The position numbers and the translations under genes are program-made. The notes beneath the pieces are model-generated. The model was not told where the DNA came from. It saw only the letters and a list, made by a program, of their open reading frames with translations, and did no database searches. Shown here piece by piece: positions 1 through 8,378 of a stretch of 64,000 nucleotides of DNA. Every line of letters starts with the position of its first letter. Position 1 is the first letter of the stretch. Location: the NCBI RefSeq assembly GCF_018130695.1, contig NZ_JAFCJX010000035.1, positions 27,683 through 91,682 on the forward strand. Direction: 5' to 3'. Origin of the DNA: Bradyrhizobium jicamae (lineage in GTDB: Bacteria; Pseudomonadota; Alphaproteobacteria; Rhizobiales; Xanthobacteraceae).

Positions 1-1044
1 GTGCTGGCCAAGCACGCCTCGATCCGCGAGGACCAGGCGCGGCAGGCCGCGGTGGTGACGCGCGTCGTCACCGACATGAGCAACGATCCCGATCTCACCG
101 CGCTGGCGCTGGCGAAGACCAAGCTGACGATGGCGAGCTTCTCGCGGCAGCAGGAGTTCGAGGCCGACGGCATCGGCATCGGCCTCGCGGCGCGCGCGCA
201 TTTCGATCCCTATGGTGCCGCACGCTTCCTCACCGCGATGGAGCGCAATGCGGCGCTGAGGGTCGGCAAGACCGCGCTCGATCCGCGCGCGCAGGATTTC
301 ACTTCCTCGCATCCGGCGACCCCCGAGCGCATCCAGAACGCGCAGGCGACCGCGCGGCAATACACCTCGCCGGAAAGCACCGAGCGCGACCGCGAGGCGT
401 ATCTGGCCGCGATCGACAACATCGTCTATGGCGAGGATCCGAGCGAAGGTTTCGTCCGCGGCCGGCGTTTCCTGCATCCCAAGCTCGGCTTCACCTTCCA
501 GGCACCCGACACGTTCACGCTCGACAACACCGCGCAGGCGGTGATCGGCGTCCGCGAGGGCGGTACGCAGGCGATGCGCTTCGACGTGGTGCGCGTCCCG
601 GCCGAGCAGTCGCTCGGCGAGTACCTCAATTCCGGCTGGATGGAAGGCGTCGACAAGTCGTCGACCGAGGACATCACCATCAACGGCTTCCCGGCCGCAT
701 CGGCCACCGCGCGCGGCGACCAGTGGCAGTTCAAGGTCTACGCGCTGCGCTTCGGCACCGACGTCTACCGCTTCATCTTCGCGGCCAAGCAGAAGAGCAC
801 CGAGAGCGAGCGCAACGCGCGCGAGACCGTCAACTCGTTCCGCCGCCTGACACTGGAAGAGATCCAGGCCGCGCGCCCCTTGCGCATCAAGGTCATCAAC
901 GTGCAGCCCGGCGACACCGTGGAATCGCTCTCCCACCGCATGGCCGGCGTCGATCACCCGACCGAGCGCTTCCGCATGCTCAACGGCCTCGAGGCCCACG
1001 CGCAGGTCAAGCCGCGTGATCGCGTCAAGATCGTGGTGGATTGA
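1..1044 (+). CDS. M48 family metalloprotease, 3' part (5' end outside window)
   Basis: Zinc-dependent M48 peptidase, probably periplasmic or membrane-associated. The reading frame is open from base 1, and its first residues (VLAKHA) match the stretch just after the HExxH zinc motif, so the catalytic HExxH lies upstream of the window. The third zinc ligand is visible as the glutamate in QEFEADGIG. It is followed by the Asp-Pro-Tyr-Gly-Ala helix and the SSHPATPERI motif that closes M48 domains. The last 55 residues (from IKVINVQPGDT) resemble a LysM-type wall-binding module, as in bacterial BepA/YfgC-like relatives. The family call is firm. The substrate is unknown, and the GTG at base 1 should not be taken as the start. 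Confidence 0.9.
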   Translation: MLAKHASIREDQARQAAVVTRVVTDMSNDPDLTALALAKTKLTMASFSRQQEFEADGIGIGLAARAHFDPYGAARFLTAMERNAALRVGKTALDPRAQDFTSSHPATPERIQNAQATARQYTSPESTERDREAYLAAIDNIVYGEDPSEGFVRGRRFLHPKLGFTFQAPDTFTLDNTAQAVIGVREGGTQAMRFDVVRVPAEQSLGEYLNSGWMEGVDKSSTEDITINGFPAASATARGDQWQFKVYALRFGTDVYRFIFAAKQKSTESERNARETVNSFRRLTLEEIQAARPLRIKVINVQPGDTVESLSHRMAGVDHPTERFRMLNGLEAHAQVKPRDRVKIVVD

Positions 1045-1071
1045 TCTTACCGCCTCCCCACCGGTCTTTCC

Positions 1072-1173
1072 CCTCATCCTGAGGAGCTTGCGCAGCAAGC
1101 GTCTCGAAGGACGAGGCCACCAGCCGGGCCACATGGTTCGAGACGGCGCAAGGGGCGCCTCCTCACCATGAGG
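1072..1173. repeat. Intergenic palindromic repeat, two units
   Basis: The first unit (1072-1116) begins CCTCATCCTGAGGAGC and ends GTCTCGAAGGACGAGG, an imperfect inverted repeat. The second (1132-1173) runs from CATGGTTCGAGACG to CTCCTCACCATGAGG with the same layout. This is the REP-like element very common between genes of Bradyrhizobium and Rhodopseudomonas. It lies between two convergent genes, so it could act as a bidirectional hairpin at their 3' ends. Confidence 0.75.
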
Positions 1174-1197
1174 GGATGGATTACTCACGCCGCGCGA

Positions 1198-1593
1198 CTA
1201 CTTCGCCTTCTCCTTCAAGAACGCGATGATATCCGCGCGATCCTGCGGGCTCTCGACGTCGAAGAACATCTTCGTCCCCGGCACCAGCTTCTCCGGATCA
1301 GTCAGCCATTTGTCGAGGTTCTCCTCGTTCCAGACGATGTTCGAGTTCTTCAGCTCCGGCGAATAATCGTAGCCCGGCGCCTTGCCGGCGAGGCGGCCGA
1401 ATACACCCTTGTGGGCGGGGCCGGCGCCGTTCTCCTGGATCGAATGGCAGGCGCCGCAATCCTTGTAGAGCCTTGCGCCGCGCGTGGCGTCGCCCGCCGC
1501 GTGGGCGCTGGTCGCGGCCAGCATGAGGGCGGCCGCGGCAAGGGCATTTGCGCACGGCGATGCGGCGCGGCGGGCGATCGATTGCAGTTTCAT
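1198..1593 (-). CDS. Class I c-type cytochrome (soluble, periplasmic)
   Basis: Small monohaem cytochrome c of 131 residues that carries electrons in the periplasm. The N-terminus (MKLQSIARRAASPCANALA) is a signal peptide ending near ATSAHA-AGD. The haem attachment site is CGACH, and PGTKMFF supplies the axial methionine. The C-terminal helix (DRADIIAFLKEKAK) is typical of cytochrome c2/c550-like proteins. The ATG at 1593 is preceded by AGGAG at good spacing; a longer frame up to 1698 has no such support. It is convergent with the protease and sits downstream of the MFS gene. The electron partner cannot be told from sequence; the nearby quinol oxidase would not need it. Confidence 0.92.
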   Translation of the reverse strand: MKLQSIARRAASPCANALAAAALMLAATSAHAAGDATRGARLYKDCGACHSIQENGAGPAHKGVFGRLAGKAPGYDYSPELKNSNIVWNEENLDKWLTDPEKLVPGTKMFFDVESPQDRADIIAFLKEKAK

Positions 1594-1672
1594 GACTCTG
1601 CTCCTGTTGGCTCTGCGCAACGGGAGCGGTCGTGGGCCGGGATTATTCCCGCAACCGGCGGGGTAAGGCGCG

Positions 1673-2962
1673 TTAGCCCTCAGCCTCGCGCAAGCCACTG
1701 AGCCACAGCGCCAGCAGCGTCCACACCGCGCCGGACAGCAGATACGCGCCGGCCGAGATCAGGCCGAACTGCGTGGCCAGCAGCAGCGCGGCGAGCGGCG
1801 CGAAGCCGGCGCCGAACAGCCAGGCGAAATCCGAGGTCAGTGCGGAGGCCGTATAGCGATAGGTGCGCGCAAAGCTGGAGGCGATCGCGCCCGAGGACTG
1901 GCCGAAGGACAGGCCGAGCAGGATAAAGCCGAGCACCATGTACACGGTCTCACCGAGCGCGCCGGCATCGAGCAGCTGCGGTGCAAAGCCGCTATAGACC
2001 GCGATCGCGATCGCCGAGCCCAGCAACAGCGATTTGCGCCCCACCCGGTCGGCGATCATGCCGGAGGCCACGATCGCGGCGACACCAACGGCGGCGCCGA
2101 CCATCTCGATGATCAGGAAGCGCACCGGGCTTTCCCTGGTGTACAGGAACACCCAGGACAGCGGGAACACCGTGACCATGTGAAACAGCGCAAAGCTCGC
2201 CAGCGGCGCGAAGGCGCCGAGCAGGATGTGGCGGCCCTCGCGTCCGACCGTCTCCATCACCGGCGCCGGCTGCAAATCGCGGCTCTCGAACAAATCGGCA
2301 TATTCCGGCGTTGCCACCATGCGCAGCCGCGCGAACAGCGCCACCACGTTGATCGCGAACGCGACGAAGAACGGATAGCGCCAGCCCCAGTCGAAGAAAT
2401 CCTGCGCCGAGAGATTGCCGGCAAAGAACGCGAACAGTGCGCTCGCCACGATCAGCCCGAGCGGCGCGCCGAGCTGCGGGATCATCGCATACCAGCCGCG
2501 ATGCTGCGGCGGCGCGTTCAGCGCCAGCAGCGAGGCCATGCCGTCCCACGCGCCGCCCCACGCAATGCCTTGCGCCGCGCGCGCAGCGGCGAGCAGCCAG
2601 ATCGCGGCGACGCCGATCTCGCTATAGCCGGGCAGGAACGCGATCGCGACCGTGGAGGTGCCCAACAAAAACAGCGCGATGATTAGCTTGGCACTCTTCC
2701 CGTAGCGGCGGTCGACCGCCATGAAGATCACGGTGCCGAGCGGACGCGCGACGAAGGCCAGCGCGAACAGCCCGAAGGAGAGCAGCGTGCCGGTCAGCTC
2801 GTTGACGAACGGAAACACCAGCCGCGGGAACACGATCACCGAGGCGATCGCGTAGACGAAGAAGTCGAAGAATTCCGAGGTGCGGCCAATGATGACGCCG
2901 ATGGCGATCTCGCCGGGCTTGGCTTGCCCGTGCTTGGCCGTCTCGGGGAGTCCGTGAGTCAT
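1673..2962 (-). CDS. MFS transporter, metabolite:H+ symporter-like
   Basis: Inner-membrane secondary transporter of about 430 residues with roughly 12 hydrophobic segments. The first (GVIIGRTSEFFDFFVYAIAS) carries the charged and aromatic signature of the metabolite:H+ symporter subfamily (proline/betaine, alpha-ketoglutarate and shikimate permeases). The loop 2-3 motif appears as ALAFVARPLGTVIF followed by DRRYGKS, and a related ADRVGRKS motif lies in the second half, as expected for an internally duplicated MFS protein. No start has a clear ribosome site. I prefer the ATG at 2962 (MTHGL); an ATG at 2980 and a GTG at 2992 are in frame. It is divergent from cyoA, separated by about 210 bases. 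The substrate is unknown. Confidence 0.85.
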   Translation of the reverse strand: MTHGLPETAKHGQAKPGEIAIGVIIGRTSEFFDFFVYAIASVIVFPRLVFPFVNELTGTLLSFGLFALAFVARPLGTVIFMAVDRRYGKSAKLIIALFLLGTSTVAIAFLPGYSEIGVAAIWLLAAARAAQGIAWGGAWDGMASLLALNAPPQHRGWYAMIPQLGAPLGLIVASALFAFFAGNLSAQDFFDWGWRYPFFVAFAINVVALFARLRMVATPEYADLFESRDLQPAPVMETVGREGRHILLGAFAPLASFALFHMVTVFPLSWVFLYTRESPVRFLIIEMVGAAVGVAAIVASGMIADRVGRKSLLLGSAIAIAVYSGFAPQLLDAGALGETVYMVLGFILLGLSFGQSSGAIASSFARTYRYTASALTSDFAWLFGAGFAPLAALLLATQFGLISAGAYLLSGAVWTLLALWLSGLREAEG

Positions 2963-3092
2963 TGCAGGGGCCTGCGCCATCGCCAATCGCACCGTAAAAT
3001 CATTGATCTGATCGACCGCAAGCCGGGGTCTGGCAGGCGGTCCCGAGTCTATTCTTGGCGTCTATCCTTGGCCTCCCATCCCGCAGTGCAAC

Positions 3093-3111
3093 ATTGGACA
3101 AATTGTCCAAT
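3093..3111. promoter_or_regulatory. Perfect 19-bp palindrome upstream of cyoA, possible operator
   Basis: ATTGGACAAATTGTCCAAT is a perfect inverted repeat with 8-base arms and a 3-base centre. It lies in the divergent intergenic region between the MFS gene and cyoA, 64 bases before the proposed cyoA start. A symmetric site here fits a dimeric regulator of the oxidase operon. It does not match the TTGA-N6-TCAA form of an FNR/FixK box. The regulator is unknown. Confidence 0.5.
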
Positions 3112-3120
3112 GGGCGGAAT

Positions 3121-3172
3121 GCTGCATCGCAGCTACCCCTTGGTCCACCTGATAAAATTCGATCGGACCAAG
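3121..3172 (+). promoter_or_regulatory. Two potential leader hairpins before the cyoA start codon
   Basis: GCTGCATCGCAGC (3121-3133) is a perfect short hairpin. CTTGGTCC (3139-3146) can pair fully with GGACCAAG (3165-3172), closing an 18-base loop. The second stem ends two bases before the GTG at 3175 and would hold the only purine-rich stretch available as a ribosome site. If transcribed, the leader could mask translation initiation of cyoA. Confidence 0.4.
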
Positions 3173-3174
3173 CC

Positions 3175-4338
3175 GTGCGCGCATTGAAATTACTGGCATT
3201 ATTGCCCTTCGCGGCCGCCCTCGGCGGCTGCGACTTCGTCGTCCTCGCGCCTGCCGGCGACGTCGCCGCCCAGCAGCGCGACCTCGTCGTCATCTCCACC
3301 GTGCTGATGCTCCTGATCGTGCTGCCGGTGATGGCGCTGACCGTACTGTTCGCCTGGCGCTACCGCCAGACCAACACGCAAGCCGCCTACGATCCCGAGT
3401 GGGATCACTCCACGGGCCTCGAGCTCGTGATCTGGTCGGCGCCGCTTCTGATCATCGTCTGCCTGGGCGCGCTGACCTGGATGGGCACCCACCTGCTCGA
3501 CCCCTACCGCACGCTCGGCCGCATCGACTCCAACCGCCCGGTCGTGGCCCAGGACGCGCCGCTGAATGTCGAGGTGGTCGCGCTCGATTGGAAGTGGCTG
3601 TTCATCTATCCCGATTACGGCGTCGCCACCGTCAACGAGCTCGCCGCCCCGGTCGATCGTCCGATCCACTTCCGCATCACGGCTTCCTCCGTGATGAACT
3701 CCTTCTACATCCCGGCGCTCGCGGGCCAGATCTACGCGATGCCGGGCATGGAAACCAAGCTGCACGCGGTCGCCAACAAGCCTGGCTCGTTCAAGGGCTT
3801 CTCGGCGAACTACAGCGGCGCCGGCTTCTCCGGCATGCACTTCACCTTCAAGAGCCTCGCGAGCACCGAGTTCGACGGCTGGATCGCCAATGTCCGCGCC
3901 AGCGCCGCCAAGCTGACCCGTGCCGACTATCTCAAGCTCGAACGCCCTAGCAGCAACGAGCCGGTGCGCAAATACGCCGCCGTCGACAACGATCTCTACA
4001 AGGCCATCCTCAACATGTGCGTCGAAGCCGGCAAGATGTGCATGAGCGAGATGATGGCGATCGACGCCAAGGGCGGGCTCGGCCATCAAGGCCTCAACAA
4101 CACGCTGCCGCTCACCTACGACAAATATGCCCGCCGCGGCGCCCCGCTCGGCCCCGAGCCGACCTATGTCGCCGGCATCTGCAGCGTCGACGAGTTGAAG
4201 GGCCGCACCAGCCCGGACCTCGCAGCGCCGCTGGACATGACGCCTTTGCGCGGCATCGGCCTCACCCGTCCGCCATTCTCCCCGGCCAATTCCTCGACAT
4301 CGCTGCTGCTCGGCCAGCGCCAAAAGTCTGATTCCTGA
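3175..4338 (+). CDS. cyoA: Cytochrome bo3-type ubiquinol oxidase subunit II
   Basis: Subunit II of a haem-copper quinol oxidase, 387 residues. The GTG at 3175 gives a lipoprotein signal (LLALLPFAAALGGC) with the lipobox cysteine, followed by two membrane helices (about residues 35-60 and 80-105) and a periplasmic cupredoxin domain. The CuA ligands of cytochrome c oxidases are absent: the equivalent stretch reads YSGAGFSGMHFTFKS, with no CxxxC pair, which marks a quinol oxidase. The C-terminus extends about 100 residues beyond the E. coli protein and contains four cysteines of unknown role. An in-frame start at 3055 would destroy the signal peptide. It is first in cyoABCD, 7 bases before cyoB. 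Confidence 0.93.
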   Translation: MRALKLLALLPFAAALGGCDFVVLAPAGDVAAQQRDLVVISTVLMLLIVLPVMALTVLFAWRYRQTNTQAAYDPEWDHSTGLELVIWSAPLLIIVCLGALTWMGTHLLDPYRTLGRIDSNRPVVAQDAPLNVEVVALDWKWLFIYPDYGVATVNELAAPVDRPIHFRITASSVMNSFYIPALAGQIYAMPGMETKLHAVANKPGSFKGFSANYSGAGFSGMHFTFKSLASTEFDGWIANVRASAAKLTRADYLKLERPSSNEPVRKYAAVDNDLYKAILNMCVEAGKMCMSEMMAIDAKGGLGHQGLNNTLPLTYDKYARRGAPLGPEPTYVAGICSVDELKGRTSPDLAAPLDMTPLRGIGLTRPPFSPANSSTSLLLGQRQKSDS

Positions 4339-4345
4339 GGTCCGC

Positions 4346-6352
4346 ATGTTCGACAATCCCGCTCTCATCAAGGCGATCTTCGGCCGGCTGACGCTGGAAT
4401 CGCTGCCGCTGCATGAACCGATTGTGGTCGGCACCTTCGCCGTCGTCGCCCTCGGCGGCGTCGCGCTGTTCGGCGCCGTCACCTATTTCAAGCTCTGGGG
4501 CTATCTGTGGCGCGAGTGGTTCACCACCGTCGACCACAAGCGCATCGGCATCATGTACATGATCCTCGGCATCGTGATGCTGCTGCGCGGCTTCGCCGAT
4601 GCCATCATGATGCGCGGTCAGCAGATGCTCGCCTTCAACGGCTCCGAAGGCTACCTCAACGCCCATCACTATGATCAGATCTTCACCGCGCACGGCGTGA
4701 TCATGATCTTCTTCGTCGCCATGCCGCTGGTGACGGGCCTGATGAACTATGTGGTGCCGCTGCAGATCGGCGCCCGCGACGTCTCCTTCCCCTTCCTCAA
4801 CAATTTCAGCTTCTGGATGACGGTCGGCGGCGCCGTGCTGGTCATGGCCTCGCTGTTCATCGGCGAGTTCGCGCGCACCGGCTGGCTGGCTTATCCGCCG
4901 CTGTCGAACCTCGGCTACAGTCCCGACGTCGGCGTCGACTATTACATCTGGGCCCTTCAAGTCGCAGGCATCGGCACCACGCTCTCAGGCATCAATTTGA
5001 TCTGCACCATCGTCAAATTGCGGGCGCCGGGCATGACCATGATGAAGATGCCGGTCTTCACCTGGACCTCGCTCTGCACCAACGTCCTGATCGTCGCCTC
5101 CTTCCCGGTGCTCACCGTGGTGCTCGCGCTGCTGTCGCTCGACCGTTACGTCGGCACCAATTTCTTCACCAACGATTTCGGCGGCAGCCCGATGATGTAT
5201 GTGAACCTGATCTGGATCTGGGGTCATCCCGAGGTCTACATCCTGGTTCTGCCCGCCTTCGGCATCTTCTCCGAGGTGACCTCGACCTTCTCGGGCAAGC
5301 GGCTGTTCGGCTACACCTCGATGGTCTACGCCACCGTCGTCATCACCATCCTGTCCTACCTGGTCTGGCTGCATCACTTCTTCACGATGGGCTCGGGCGC
5401 CAGCGTCAACTCGTTCTTCGGCATCACCACGATGATCATCTCGATCCCGACGGGGGCGAAGATGTTCAACTGGCTGTTCACGATGTATCGCGGCCGGATC
5501 CGCTTCGAATTGCCGATGATGTGGACCATCGCCTTCATGCTGACCTTCGTGATCGGCGGCATGACCGGCGTGCTGCTGGCGGTGCCGCCGGCCGACTTCG
5601 TGCTGCACAACAGCCTGTTCCTGGTCGCGCATTTCCACAACGTGATCATCGGCGGCGTGCTGTTCGGCCTGTTCGCCGGCATCGGCTACTGGTTCCCGAA
5701 GGCGTTCGGCTTCAGGCTCGATCCGTTCTGGGGCAAGCTGTCGTTCTGGTTCTGGGTCACGGGCTTCTTCTTCGCCTTCATGCCGCTCTATGTGCTGGGC
5801 CTGATGGGCGTGACCCGTCGCCTGCGCGTGTTCGACGATCCCTCATTGCAGATCTGGTTCATCATCGCGGGCTTCGGCGCCTTCCTGATCCTGCTCGGCA
5901 TCGGCTGCATGCTGATGCAGTTCGCGGTGAGCTTCCTGCGCCGCGAGCAGCTGCGCGACGTCACCGGCGATCCCTGGAACGGGCGAACGCTGGAATGGGC
6001 GACCTCGTCGCCGCCGCCGGATTACAACTTCGCCTTCACGCCGGTTGTCTATGACAACGACGCCTGGTTCGACATGAAGCGCCGCGGCTACAGCCGCCCG
6101 CTGACCGGCTTCAAGCCGATCCACATGCCCAGCAACACCGGCACCGGCATCATCCTCGCCGGGCTTGCCACCGCGATGGGCTTCGCGCTGATCTGGTACA
6201 TCTGGTGGCTCGCCGCACTCTGCGTCATCGGCCTGTTCGTCGTCGCGATCGGCCACACCTTCAACTATCACCGCGACTTCGACATCCCGGCCGACGAGGT
6301 GGTGCGGGTCGAAGAGGCGCGCACGCGCCTGATCGCTGCGGGAGCCAAGTGA
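4346..6352 (+). CDS. cyoB: Cytochrome bo3-type ubiquinol oxidase subunit I
   Basis: Catalytic, proton-pumping subunit I of 668 residues, close to the 663 of E. coli CyoB. Visible metal ligands are the histidine of NAHHYDQIFTAHGVIM for the low-spin haem, WGHPEVYILVLPAFG containing the His-Tyr pair of the CuB site, the LHHFFTMG histidine pair, and VAHFHNVIIGG for haem ligation. About 15 hydrophobic helices are present. The N-terminal extra helix and the C-terminal extension are typical of quinol oxidases rather than cytochrome c oxidases. The ATG is preceded by GAGG, and the stop codon shares one base with the cyoC start, so translation is probably coupled. Confidence 0.97.
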   Translation: MFDNPALIKAIFGRLTLESLPLHEPIVVGTFAVVALGGVALFGAVTYFKLWGYLWREWFTTVDHKRIGIMYMILGIVMLLRGFADAIMMRGQQMLAFNGSEGYLNAHHYDQIFTAHGVIMIFFVAMPLVTGLMNYVVPLQIGARDVSFPFLNNFSFWMTVGGAVLVMASLFIGEFARTGWLAYPPLSNLGYSPDVGVDYYIWALQVAGIGTTLSGINLICTIVKLRAPGMTMMKMPVFTWTSLCTNVLIVASFPVLTVVLALLSLDRYVGTNFFTNDFGGSPMMYVNLIWIWGHPEVYILVLPAFGIFSEVTSTFSGKRLFGYTSMVYATVVITILSYLVWLHHFFTMGSGASVNSFFGITTMIISIPTGAKMFNWLFTMYRGRIRFELPMMWTIAFMLTFVIGGMTGVLLAVPPADFVLHNSLFLVAHFHNVIIGGVLFGLFAGIGYWFPKAFGFRLDPFWGKLSFWFWVTGFFFAFMPLYVLGLMGVTRRLRVFDDPSLQIWFIIAGFGAFLILLGIGCMLMQFAVSFLRREQLRDVTGDPWNGRTLEWATSSPPPDYNFAFTPVVYDNDAWFDMKRRGYSRPLTGFKPIHMPSNTGTGIILAGLATAMGFALIWYIWWLAALCVIGLFVVAIGHTFNYHRDFDIPADEVVRVEEARTRLIAAGAK

Positions 6353-6996
6353 TGACCGTTCAGACCATGAATATCGCCGCCGGCTCCTCCGAGACCTCGC
6401 AGCCGGTCTTCCACGTGCTCGACGAGCACGCGCATCCCGAAGGCTACAGCACCTCGCTGGGCTTCTGGATCTATCTGATGAGCGACTGCCTGATCTTCGC
6501 GATGCTGTTCGCGGTGTTCGGCGTGCTCGGCGGCAATTACGCCGCCGGCCCCGCGCCGAAGGATCTGTTCGATCTGAAGCTCGTCGCGGTCAACACCTCG
6601 ATGCTGCTGCTGTCCTCGATCACCTATGGCTTCGCCATGCTGACGATGGAGAAGTCGCAAGTACGCGCCACGCAGATGTGGCTCGCGATCACCGGCCTGT
6701 TCGGGCTCGCCTTCATCGGCATCGAGCTCACCGAATTCGCCCACATGATCCATGAGGGCGCCACCCCGCAGCGCAGCGCCTTCCTGTCGTCGTTCTTCAC
6801 TTTGGTCGGCACCCACGGCCTGCACGTCTCGTTCGGCCTGGTCTGGCTGGTGACGCTGATGGTGCAGGTCGCGCGTTACGGCCTGATCGAGGCCAACCGC
6901 CGCCGGCTGATGTGCCTGTCGATGTTCTGGCACTTCCTCGACGTCGTCTGGATCGGCGTCTTCACCTTCGTCTATCTGCTGGGAATGCTGCGATGA
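6352..6996 (+). CDS. cyoC: Cytochrome bo3-type ubiquinol oxidase subunit III
   Basis: Subunit III of 214 residues with five membrane helices, as in the CyoC/COX3 family. Characteristic stretches are STSLGFWIYLMSDCLIFAML near the start, the EFAHMIHEG segment, and HGLHVSFGLVWLVTLM near residue 160. It stabilises the oxidase complex and holds no cofactor. The ATG overlaps the cyoB stop (TGATG) and GGGAG lies just upstream. Its own stop overlaps the next start (ATGA), so the four subunits form a tightly coupled operon. Confidence 0.96.
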   Translation: MTVQTMNIAAGSSETSQPVFHVLDEHAHPEGYSTSLGFWIYLMSDCLIFAMLFAVFGVLGGNYAAGPAPKDLFDLKLVAVNTSMLLLSSITYGFAMLTMEKSQVRATQMWLAITGLFGLAFIGIELTEFAHMIHEGATPQRSAFLSSFFTLVGTHGLHVSFGLVWLVTLMVQVARYGLIEANRRRLMCLSMFWHFLDVVWIGVFTFVYLLGMLR

Positions 6997-7370
6997 AATC
7001 CGACACTCACGCTCTTCACGCCGACGCTCACGGCCATGACACGGCGTCCCACGGCACGCTGTCGAGCTATCTGATCGGCTTCGGCCTCTCCGTCGTCCTG
7101 ACGGCGATCCCTTTCTGGCTGGTGATGTCAGGCGTCATCGCCAGCAAGGCGGCTACGGCGATCGTGGTCATGCTGTTCGCGGTCGTGCAGATCGTGGTCC
7201 ACATGATCTACTTCCTGCACATGAACACGCGGTCGGAGAATGGCTGGACCATGATGGCGCTGATCTTCACCGTGATCATGGTCGTGATCGCGCTGACGGG
7301 ATCGCTCTGGGTGATGCACCACCTCAACATCAACATGATGCCGGTGCACAATATGAGCCAGATGCCGTGA
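6993..7370 (+). CDS. cyoD: Cytochrome bo3-type ubiquinol oxidase subunit IV
   Basis: Subunit IV of 125 residues with three membrane helices and a histidine-rich N-terminus (HALHADAHGHD) before the first helix. The segment FAVVQIVVHMIYFLHMN is the family signature. It assists assembly of the CuB site in subunit I. The start overlaps the cyoC stop by four bases, and its stop overlaps the GTG proposed for the SURF1 gene, which extends the operon to the assembly factor. Confidence 0.95.
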   Translation: MKSDTHALHADAHGHDTASHGTLSSYLIGFGLSVVLTAIPFWLVMSGVIASKAATAIVVMLFAVVQIVVHMIYFLHMNTRSENGWTMMALIFTVIMVVIALTGSLWVMHHLNINMMPVHNMSQMP

Positions 7371-8353
7371 TCGGTCACCGCGACGGCGGTCCTTCCTCAC
7401 CTCTCCCGCTTGCGGGGGAGGTCGACGCGCGCGCAGCGCGTGGCGGGTGGGGGCTCTCTCCGCGCGAAGGCTCTCGCAAGCGGAAACACCCCCACCCCAA
7501 CCCTCCCCCGCAAGCGGGAGAGGGGGCGCACTCCCGACGCGGCCACAAGCTCTCTTCCTATTTCCTGCTCGCGCTGGGCATGCTCGGCGTGATCACACTG
7601 ACGTCGCTCGGCGTCTGGCAGATCGAGCGGCGGACCTGGAAGCTGGCGCTGATCGAACGGGTCGAGGCGCGCATGCATGCGGCGCCCGTCGCGGTGCCGC
7701 CGCCCGCATCCTGGCCGACCGTGACGGCAGCCGGCGACGAATATCGCCGCGTGACCGTGAGCGGCCGGTTCCTGCACAGCGACGAAACCCTGGTGCAGGC
7801 GGTGACGGACTATGGCCCGGGCTTCTGGGTGCTGACCCCGCTGCGCGCGGCCGATGGAACCATCATCCTGATCAATCGCGGCTTCGTTCCCCCAGACAAG
7901 CGCGATCCCGCGACCCGTGCCGCCGGCAATCCGGAAGGCCCGGTCGCCGTCACCGGCCTGCTGCGGATCACGGAGCCGAAAGGCGGCTTCCTCCGCGCCA
8001 ACGATCCCGCCGCCGGCCGCTGGTACTCGCGCGATGTCGCAGCCATCGCCGCGACGCACGGATTGTCCGGTGTCGCGCCCTTCTTCATCGACGCCGATGC
8101 CGCCGCGAATGCCGGCGGCCTCCCGGTCGGTGGGCTGACCGTGGTGCGGTTTCCCAACAACCACCTGATTTACGCGCTGACATGGTTCGCGATGGCCCTT
8201 ATGCTGGGCCTCGCACTCCTGCGCCTCGTCAGCAGGGGCCCGGTCCGCCACGCGGACAAGCGGCGCAGCGCCGTGCGGGGCCTGATGGGTGCGGCGCGCA
8301 ACCTGTCTCGCACCCCAGGCCCAGATGCTCGAGCGCACATCGGATCTGCATGA
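7367..8353 (+). CDS. SURF1 family oxidase assembly protein with repeat-derived N-terminus
   Basis: SURF1/Shy1-type membrane protein of 328 residues that helps insert haem into haem-copper oxidases, which fits its place right after cyoD. The two membrane helices that bracket SURF1 proteins are present (about residues 62-82 and 270-290), with the conserved GVWQIERRTWK after the first and GLTVVRFPNNHLIYALTW before the second. The first 60 residues are odd: residues 11-54 are encoded by a palindromic repeat (7397-7526) that stays in frame. No ATG, GTG or TTG with a ribosome site is visible between the repeat and the first helix, so I keep the GTG at 7367, which overlaps the cyoD stop. Confidence 0.88.
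   Translation: MIGHRDGGPSSPLPLAGEVDARAARGGWGLSPREGSRKRKHPHPNPPPQAGEGAHSRRGHKLSSYFLLALGMLGVITLTSLGVWQIERRTWKLALIERVEARMHAAPVAVPPPASWPTVTAAGDEYRRVTVSGRFLHSDETLVQAVTDYGPGFWVLTPLRAADGTIILINRGFVPPDKRDPATRAAGNPEGPVAVTGLLRITEPKGGFLRANDPAAGRWYSRDVAAIAATHGLSGVAPFFIDADAAANAGGLPVGGLTVVRFPNNHLIYALTWFAMALMLGLALLRLVSRGPVRHADKRRSAVRGLMGAARNLSRTPGPDARAHIGSA
7397..7526. repeat. RPE-like palindromic repeat inside the SURF1 reading frame
   Basis: The inverted arms CTCTCCCGCTTGCGGGGGAG (7401-7420) and CTCCCCCGCAAGCGGGAGAG (7503-7522) flank a GC-rich core. Other members of this family lie at 27719, 33211, 34594 and 38401, and a related type at 37068. This copy differs in lying inside an open frame, translated as PLPLAGEVDARAARGG and later HPNPPPQAGEG, a peptide often produced when this repeat is read through in Bradyrhizobium genomes. 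Confidence 0.85.
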
Positions 8354-8378
8354 CGGACAAGACCCGGACGGTGCAGCA

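Noticed and set aside
3199..4482. 427-residue open frame on the minus strand opposite cyoA
   Set aside because: Low-complexity His/Arg/Ala composition and full overlap with a well-supported oxidase subunit.
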